Below, piece by piece: positions 58,565 through 64,000 of a DNA stretch of 64,000 nucleotides (the first letter of the stretch is position 1; each line of letters begins with the position of its first letter). Made by a program: the position numbers and the translations under genes. The stretch is from contig SFDB01000001.1 in assembly GCA_004558825.1 (NCBI GenBank), forward strand, positions 124,001-188,000. Reading direction: 5' to 3'. Below the pieces are notes generated by a model that saw nothing but the letters and a program-made list of their open reading frames with translations, did not search any database and was not told the DNA's origin. The stretch comes from Clostridiales bacterium. GTDB taxonomy: Bacteria; Bacillota; Clostridia; Christensenellales; CAG-138.

Positions 58565-59791
58565 ATGGAGAACAAGCTTTACGAATACGCGCGGCTTCTC
58601 GTAGAGATAGGCGCAAACGTTCAAAAGGGTCAGACCCTTATAATCTCTTCACCCATCGAGTGCGCCCCGTTCGCCCGCATGTGCGCAGGCGCGGCTTACG
58701 ACGTCGACTGCCGTGAGGTCGTCATGAACTGGACAGACGACTTTTTGACGCGCGAAAAATATATGCGCGCCGATGACGCGGTGTTCGACGAGGTACCCGA
58801 ATGGAAGGTAAGATTTTTCACGGACTATGCAAACCAAAACGCGGCGTTCCTGCATATATACGCGTCAGATCCCGAGAACCTCAAGGGTGTCGACCCGTCA
58901 AGACCCGCGCGTGCGAGCATGGCGGGAGGCAATGCGATGAAGGATTATTACCGTATGCAGTCCGCAAGCGAGTTTGCCTGGTGCATAGGCTCTATACCCA
59001 TAAAAGCGTGGGCAAAAAACGTTTTCCCGCACATGAGCTGCGAGAAGGCCGTCGACGCGCTTTGGAACGCGATATTCGACGCTGTGCGCATAACGGGCGA
59101 CGGAAACGCCGTTAAGCGTTGGCGCGAGCATCTCGGCAAGCTCTCCGAAAGAAAGCAGAAGCTCAACGAATTCAACTTCAAATACCTCAAATACTCGAAC
59201 TCGTTAGGCACCGATCTCACAATCGAGCTCCCAGAAAACCATGTTTGGGAGGCGGGCGCCGACATATCGCGTATAGGCGTCGATTTTGTGGCCAACATGC
59301 CTACGGAGGAAGTATTCACCGCTCCCAGGCGCGACGGCGTAAACGGAATCGTTTTCGCGTCACGTCCGCTTGTACATGACGGCAACATAATCGATAAATT
59401 CAGCATGACGTTCAAAGACGGCAGGATAACCGAAGTACACGCCGAAAAGGGCGAGGACGTGCTGCGCGCCGCTGTGGCCGTCGACGAGGGCGCCTCTTAT
59501 CTTGGCGAGGTCGCGCTCGTTCCGTACGATTCGCCCATTTCAAACTCAAAGATACTTTTCTATAATACGCTCTTCGACGAGAACGCATCGTGCCACCTTG
59601 CTTTCGGCGAGGCGTATCCGTGCATAAAGGGCGGCGCTCAAATGAGCCGCGAAGAGCTCCTAAGGCACGGGCTTAACGACTCGAATACGCATGTTGACTT
59701 CATGGTCGGAACAAGCGACATGAGCATAATCGGCGTCACCCACGACGGCAGGGAAATACCCGTTTTCGTAAACGGCAACTTCGCCGTCTGA
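58565..59791 (+). CDS. Aminopeptidase, M29 family
   Basis: Metal-dependent aminopeptidase of the AmpS/aminopeptidase T type, 408 residues, the normal length. Metal and catalytic segments are visible: ANMPTEEVFTAP, YLGEVALVPYDSP, CHLAFGEAYP and SNTHVDFMVGT. The ATG has AAGGAAG upstream. It is a single gene. With the M24 and two M3 peptidases of this window it points to active peptide use. Confidence 0.95.
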   Translation: MENKLYEYARLLVEIGANVQKGQTLIISSPIECAPFARMCAGAAYDVDCREVVMNWTDDFLTREKYMRADDAVFDEVPEWKVRFFTDYANQNAAFLHIYASDPENLKGVDPSRPARASMAGGNAMKDYYRMQSASEFAWCIGSIPIKAWAKNVFPHMSCEKAVDALWNAIFDAVRITGDGNAVKRWREHLGKLSERKQKLNEFNFKYLKYSNSLGTDLTIELPENHVWEAGADISRIGVDFVANMPTEEVFTAPRRDGVNGIVFASRPLVHDGNIIDKFSMTFKDGRITEVHAEKGEDVLRAAVAVDEGASYLGEVALVPYDSPISNSKILFYNTLFDENASCHLAFGEAYPCIKGGAQMSREELLRHGLNDSNTHVDFMVGTSDMSIIGVTHDGREIPVFVNGNFAV

Positions 59792-59815
59792 AAAGCACGA
59801 CCGGTAAAGATTCGG

Positions 59816-59848
59816 TTTTCGGAAGCGGTCGACTGCCGCTTCCGAAAA
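59816..59848 (+). terminator. Terminator-like hairpin after the M29 gene
   Basis: Perfect 13-bp stem TTTTCGGAAGCGG/CCGCTTCCGAAAA with a 7-base loop; the following tract is only TCTT, so termination may be weak. From 59849 to 59989 nothing further was recognised. Confidence 0.5.
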
Positions 59849-59989
59849 TCTTATACCCTTTCAAGGCTCCTGAGGCGGGCATTAAAGTGCCAAGCCCATC
59901 GCGCTTCACCTGATTTTGCACTTTTCCGGCGGCGCCTCGGCTTTGTTCTTGCCTGCGCAGGCTGTACATTTGTTAAATTTTTATGGCGA

Positions 59990-60019
59990 TTGGAATATGC
60001 CGCGTTAGTGTGTTATACT
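59990..60019 (+). promoter_or_regulatory. Promoter of the lamin-tail/CotH-VTC operon
   Basis: TTGGAA and TATACT separated by 18 bases, with TGT before the -10, about 54 bases upstream of the GTG start. Confidence 0.6.
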
Positions 60020-60072
60020 ATTCTAAGCAGTTGTTCGACTGTGTTTTATGATATATAAAGGATGGTGCGCTG

Positions 60073-63000
60073 GTGAAAAAAATCGGCAAAATTCTTTTGG
60101 CTATATTGATGCTGGCTCTCTTCGCGGTGATGATCGTCATAATCGTGAAGGTCAACGGCAACACAAATACAAGCGTTTCAAACGCCGTGTCGCTCAACGA
60201 GGTTATGACCTCCAACAAGGGCGCCGTTCCCGATGAAAACGGCGAATTCTTCGATTGGGTGGAGCTCCGTAACTCTTCCTCGAGCGCCGTAGACATTTCG
60301 GGCTGGGGTCTCAGCGACAGCATACTGGAGCTTGCAAAATTTGTTTTCCCGTCGGGCACCGTTATCGCTCCCGACGGCTACATGGTCGTCTATTGCTGCG
60401 GTGAGACAAAGGGCGGCCTTTATGCGCCGTTCAAGCTCTCCGCAGACGATGATCTCGTGCTGCTCGACTCGACCGGACGCATCGTCGAAAGTATATCGCT
60501 TAAACCCGTATCGAAAAACGCGACGCTCGGCAAGGATCCTTCGACGGGTCTTTGGAACGAGTTTTCAATGCCCTCACCCGGATATCCGAATACCGACGAG
60601 GGCGTTGCCGCGTATCAGGAGAACAAGCACACGGCAAACACGGTCGAGGGCCTTTATATCAACGAATTTATGGCTTCCAACGCCTCCGTCTGCTACGATG
60701 AGAACGGCGTATACTCCGACTGGATAGAACTCTACAACGCTAACGACACGGCGCTCGACATAAGCGGCTTCTATATTTCGGACGATCTCACAAAACCCAT
60801 GAAGTACGCATTCCCCGAAGGAACTACGATAGAGGCGCACGGATGCCTGCTCGTATTCTGTTCAAAGACGGAAACGGTCGAAGGCAGCAATGAAATACAC
60901 GCCCCGTTCGGACTGCTTACATATAAGGAGGACGTCGTGCTTTCAATGCCAACCGGCGCAATAATCGACAGCTACTCCTACAGTGAACAGACGACTGACG
61001 TCTCCATGGCGCGTACGCCCGACGGAACGGGTGATTTCGTTCCGTGCAACAAGCCTTCCCCCGGATTCCCGAACACAGACGAAGGCTACAATCAGGCGGC
61101 CGCGAAATATGCGTTCGCTCCATCCGACATCTATATCTCCGAAATGATGGGCGCAAATTACGCCTTTCTAAAGCAGTCCAACGGCGACTTTCCCGACTGG
61201 CTGGAAATACATAACACGGGCAGTGAAGCCGTCAGTCTTGGCGGCTATTCCCTCTCGGACAATCCGAAAAACCCCGCCAAATGGCGTTTTCCCGACATAA
61301 CGCTCGCCCCCGGACAGTACCTCGTGGTGCTTGCCACGGGGCGCGACATACGCGAAGGCTCGCAGCTTGAAACGAATTTCAAAATATCCGCGAACGGTGA
61401 GACCGTTTTTTTGTTTAACCCCGAAGCGAAGCCCATAAGCAAGTTGTCCTGCCCCAAATTCCATGCCGATGAAAGTGTAGGCTGCGACGACGCCGGTCAT
61501 ATGCGTGTCTACACGACGCCAACACCCGGCTCAGCAAACGGCGAGGGTACGTCGGGGTACGCTCAGACGCCCGAATTTTCGCTTATTTCGGGCGCATACA
61601 GCGGAAGTCAGCAGGTGTCGATATCCGTTCCCGAAGGCTGTACGGTACGCTATACGCTCAACGGCTCGGAACCGACTTCATCGAGCGCGCTGTACGACGG
61701 CACGCCCATAACCATATCTAAGACGGGCGTTGTCCGAGCCGCCGCATTCAGAGACGGCTACAGCCGAAGCGATATTGCGACCGCCGCCTACCTTATCGAC
61801 AGCCCGCATACGCTCAGCGTCATAATGATAGCCACCGATAAGGCCGAGTTCGACAACATCTACCAAAACTATAATCAGGAAATCGAGATACCCGCGCATT
61901 TCGATCTAATAAACGAAAACGGCGAAAAGGAATTCGACAGCGACGCTGTCATACGAATATTCGGGGCATATTCACGCCAAAAGGAGCAAAAGGGCATCGC
62001 CGTCATTGCGCGCGCAGGCTACGGCAGCTCTCGCTTTGATAACCCCTTCTTCTCAAGCCGCGACTTTGATTCCTACAAGGCGTTCATACTTCGCGCCTCG
62101 GGTCAGGAAAGCACGATTTCACGCATGAGGGACGTGCTTATAACGAGCCTTGTCGACGAAGGCACAGACCTTGCCGTACAAGCCTACAGGCAGTGCGTCG
62201 TATACATCAACGGCGATTACCGCGGCGTGTACAACATGCGCGAAAAGGTAAACAAGCACTACCTCGCGCAGCATTACAATATAGATGATCCCGATTCCAT
62301 CAATCTGCTCGTCGGCAACGGCAACAAGTCGGGCTACGTCCTCAACGGCACCAACGAGGAGTATATGTCGCTCGTAGATTACGCCGTATCGCACGATATG
62401 CGCGTTCAGGAGAATTACGACTATATGTGCAGGTATATCGACACGGCAAATCTCGCCGAGTATACCGCCATGCAGATATACGTCGGCAACACCGACACCG
62501 GCAACATCAAATATTGGTCTGCGCCCAACCACAAATGGCAATGGATAGTCTACGACTTCTGCTGGGCGATGAACTCGTCCGTAGGCGGCACAAAGGGCTA
62601 TGAATGGAACGCAATCGAAAAATATTTCAGCGAAAAGGGCCATGGCGTCGGCAGCATGTTCTCAAACAAGCTAATAAAATCTCTGCTGAATAACCCCGAT
62701 TTCAAAGAAATGTTTCTTCAGTCCTGCGCAAAAATGGCCAACGAAGTATTTGAAGAAAGCAAAGTCATAGCGCGCGTCGACGAGCTTGAGGCCAAAATCG
62801 ACGACGAAATGAAGCGCGATGTGCTTCTGTGGAGCGACATGTCGTATGAAGGATGGAAGCGCTCCGTAAACCGTCTGCGCGAATTCGCCACGAACAGAAA
62901 AGGCTACTTCGTATACCAGCTCAAGACGTATTTCGGCCTTTCGAGCGAAAAATGCATGGAGCTTTTCGGAATAAGCGGCAGCAATCCCAAGGCATCATAA
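60073..63000 (+). CDS. Surface protein with three lamin-tail domains and a CotH kinase-like domain
   Basis: Exported, membrane-anchored protein of 975 residues. An N-terminal helix (about 5-27) is followed by three lamin-tail (LTD) domains (about 35-150, 190-310, 350-475; repeats of the pattern W-x-E-L-x-N and ISG-x-x-SD). A chitobiase-type beta domain (about 505-575) and a CotH domain (about 585-950) follow. CotH motifs include FILRASGQES, VYINGDYRGVYNMREKV and WIVYDFCWAMN. CotH of Bacillus spores is a protein kinase of the outer coat; here the modules suggest a cell-surface role. The start is GTG with AAGGATG upstream. It is 12 bp before the VTC-type gene. Confidence 0.9.
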   Translation: MKKIGKILLAILMLALFAVMIVIIVKVNGNTNTSVSNAVSLNEVMTSNKGAVPDENGEFFDWVELRNSSSSAVDISGWGLSDSILELAKFVFPSGTVIAPDGYMVVYCCGETKGGLYAPFKLSADDDLVLLDSTGRIVESISLKPVSKNATLGKDPSTGLWNEFSMPSPGYPNTDEGVAAYQENKHTANTVEGLYINEFMASNASVCYDENGVYSDWIELYNANDTALDISGFYISDDLTKPMKYAFPEGTTIEAHGCLLVFCSKTETVEGSNEIHAPFGLLTYKEDVVLSMPTGAIIDSYSYSEQTTDVSMARTPDGTGDFVPCNKPSPGFPNTDEGYNQAAAKYAFAPSDIYISEMMGANYAFLKQSNGDFPDWLEIHNTGSEAVSLGGYSLSDNPKNPAKWRFPDITLAPGQYLVVLATGRDIREGSQLETNFKISANGETVFLFNPEAKPISKLSCPKFHADESVGCDDAGHMRVYTTPTPGSANGEGTSGYAQTPEFSLISGAYSGSQQVSISVPEGCTVRYTLNGSEPTSSSALYDGTPITISKTGVVRAAAFRDGYSRSDIATAAYLIDSPHTLSVIMIATDKAEFDNIYQNYNQEIEIPAHFDLINENGEKEFDSDAVIRIFGAYSRQKEQKGIAVIARAGYGSSRFDNPFFSSRDFDSYKAFILRASGQESTISRMRDVLITSLVDEGTDLAVQAYRQCVVYINGDYRGVYNMREKVNKHYLAQHYNIDDPDSINLLVGNGNKSGYVLNGTNEEYMSLVDYAVSHDMRVQENYDYMCRYIDTANLAEYTAMQIYVGNTDTGNIKYWSAPNHKWQWIVYDFCWAMNSSVGGTKGYEWNAIEKYFSEKGHGVGSMFSNKLIKSLLNNPDFKEMFLQSCAKMANEVFEESKVIARVDELEAKIDDEMKRDVLLWSDMSYEGWKRSVNRLREFATNRKGYFVYQLKTYFGLSSEKCMELFGISGSNPKAS

Positions 63001-63012
63001 GGAGGTATATCA

Positions 63013-63714
63013 TTGAAAAGCAAGAAATATAAAAAAAGCTATCGCCACGAGCTTAAATACTTCATAAATCAGGGCGACTACATGCTCCTCTCGAACGCTC
63101 TGAGGCGCACAATGGATGCCGACGAAAATGCCGACGGCTATGGCGAATACCATATCCGCAGCCTTTATTTCGACGATCCCTTCAACACTGCGTTTGCCGA
63201 AAAATTCTCGGGCGTCGACCATCGCTTCAAAGTGAGGATACGCATATACGGGCTTAGCGACAGCGTTATAAAGCTCGAACGCAAGGAAAAGGACAACGGC
63301 TTCATCTCAAAACAGTCTATAAAGCTCTCGCGCAATGAATGCGACATGCTCATAGCGGGCGATTACGAATTCCTGCTCAACCGCCCCGAGCCGTTCGCCC
63401 ATGAGATGTTCCGCGAATTCGCAACAAACCTTTTGAAGCCGTGCGTCATTGTCGACTATGTGCGCGAAGCATATACGTTTCCCGTCGAGGACGTACGCAT
63501 AACGTTCGATAAGGATATCCGCACCGCATTCAGAAGCACCGATATATTTAACAAGCACTTACCGACATACCCCGCGCTGAGCGGCTTCGACATGGTGCTT
63601 GAGGTCAAGTATAACCGCTTTCTGCCTGTACACATACGCTCTCTGATACAAATTGCCTCGCCCATACGAAGCGCGGCAAGCAAATATGTGTATTGCAGAA
63701 GATACGAGCTGTAG
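63013..63714 (+). CDS. VTC domain (polyphosphate polymerase-like) protein
   Basis: Tunnel-fold protein of 233 residues of the VTC family, whose yeast members build polyphosphate from ATP. It shows YRHELKYFI, YHIRSLYFDD, HRFKVRIRIYG, IKLERKEKDNGFISKQSI (basic tunnel residues), CVIVDYVREAY, VRITFDKDIR and MVLEVKYNRFLP. The start is TTG with GGAGGTATATC upstream. Bacterial VTC genes commonly stand next to CotH and DUF4956 genes, as here. Whether it makes polyphosphate or uses another substrate is not known. Confidence 0.92.
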   Translation: MKSKKYKKSYRHELKYFINQGDYMLLSNALRRTMDADENADGYGEYHIRSLYFDDPFNTAFAEKFSGVDHRFKVRIRIYGLSDSVIKLERKEKDNGFISKQSIKLSRNECDMLIAGDYEFLLNRPEPFAHEMFREFATNLLKPCVIVDYVREAYTFPVEDVRITFDKDIRTAFRSTDIFNKHLPTYPALSGFDMVLEVKYNRFLPVHIRSLIQIASPIRSAASKYVYCRRYEL

Positions 63715-63737
63715 CGCTCGCCGCCATACGCTTCACG

Positions 63738-63767
63738 TTGACGGCACAATATGAAATGATGTAAAAT
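63738..63767 (+). promoter_or_regulatory. Possible internal promoter before the DUF4956 gene
   Basis: TTGACG and TAAAAT separated by 18 bases in the 77-bp gap after the VTC gene. Confidence 0.5.
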
Positions 63768-63791
63768 ACCGTCTGATAGGAGGATGAATAA

Positions 63792-64000
63792 ATGCTTTTT
63801 TTCAATCTGCTGAATGCACCCGAGTCGTCGGGATTCGACCTTTCCAACATATTCAATGCCACCATGAGTCCGCTTGAGGTAGTCGTTTCGCTTCTCATCG
63901 CGCTCGGCGTGGGAATATTTATATTCTTCATCTATAAGGTTACGTTTGCGGGCGTTATGTACTCAAGAAGCTTCAACGTCGGCCTCATAATGCTGACGCT
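63792..64000 (+). CDS. DUF4956 membrane protein, cut by the window edge
   Basis: The visible 69 residues hold a membrane helix (about 30-48, VVVSLLIALGVGIFIFFIY) followed by MYSRSFNVGLIML, the typical start of DUF4956 proteins. These have several membrane helices and are regular partners of VTC-type genes. The ATG has AGGAGG 8 bases upstream. The stop lies beyond the window. Confidence 0.82.
   Translation, partial: MLFFNLLNAPESSGFDLSNIFNATMSPLEVVVSLLIALGVGIFIFFIYKVTFAGVMYSRSFNVGLIMLT

Noticed and set aside
59951..59962. Palindrome GCCTGCGCAGGC upstream of the CotH gene
   Set aside because: It is short, GC-rich and not linked to a promoter element; chance is likely.

Overview
The window is about 64 kb of chromosome from a Gram-positive, Clostridia-like bacterium of middling GC content. 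Evidence for this is gene content and signals: sigma-H, a SpoVB-like flippase, the SpoIIIJ/Jag pair, Mini-RNase III, the NYN nuclease Rae1, a CD1247-type acidic protein, GGAGG-type ribosome binding sites, frequent GTG/TTG starts, TTGACA/TATAAT promoters (often with an extended -10 TG) and many intrinsic terminators. Fermentative anaerobic traits are NADP-type glutamate dehydrogenase, a sodium-pump decarboxylase beta subunit, a 2[4Fe-4S] ferredoxin and ornithine metabolism. No rRNA, tRNA, CRISPR array, prophage or transposase gene was seen. A finer taxonomic call cannot be made from the sequence alone.

Layout. 1-5.4 kb (minus): a PhoB-type two-component system, cut by the left edge within the kinase H box, then addA. 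5.5-7.8 kb: M24 aminopeptidase, EF-P and a CD1247-type Asp/Cys-repeat protein. 8-10 kb: rpsO and alr. 10-13.3 kb: an eda-like aldolase / ornithine racemase / ornithine carbamoyltransferase operon, then zapA behind two NrdR-like boxes. 13.3-14.9 kb: RluD-type synthase and lspA. 15-19.8 kb (plus): polA, coaE and a peptide-binding lipoprotein. 19.9-25 kb (minus): Ppx/GppA, a DivIC-like protein and a MacB-type ABC system with a COG1361-type surface protein. 25.3-31.3 kb: a lipoprotein, gdhA, transketolase and a SpoVB-like flippase. 31.4-33 kb: a manganese-type (yybP-ykoY) riboswitch candidate with an intrinsic terminator, controlling an OadB-like gene and a small OadG-like gene.

33-41.4 kb (minus): a candidate C-rich-loop small RNA, a metallophosphoesterase, a Cthe_2159-type carbohydrate-binding protein, a PHP phosphoesterase, ftsH, psuG and a MATE transporter. 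41.5-45.3 kb: two convergent M3 oligoendopeptidases with a 200-bp MITE-like element between them. 45.4-50 kb (plus): an unknown gene and the packed mrnC-rlmB-rae1-sigH-thyA cluster. 50-53.1 kb (minus): the rpmH-rnpA-yidD-yidC-jag operon, without dnaA at its head. 53.4-58.4 kb: ferredoxin, an ANT(6)-like gene, psuK, an EamA transporter, a DUF2087 protein, a ROK kinase and a sigma-like membrane protein. 58.5-64 kb (plus): M29 aminopeptidase, then a lamin-tail/CotH protein, a VTC-type protein and a DUF4956 protein that runs off the edge.

Most of the window is conserved housekeeping: DNA repair and replication, translation, cell envelope and division, and peptide and amino-acid breakdown by several peptidases feeding GDH and ornithine enzymes. 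The least ordinary parts are the riboswitch-led orphan OadB/OadG pair, the predicted small RNA beside it, the NrdR-like control region of zapA, the eda/ornithine operon, and the CotH-VTC-DUF4956 surface cluster.
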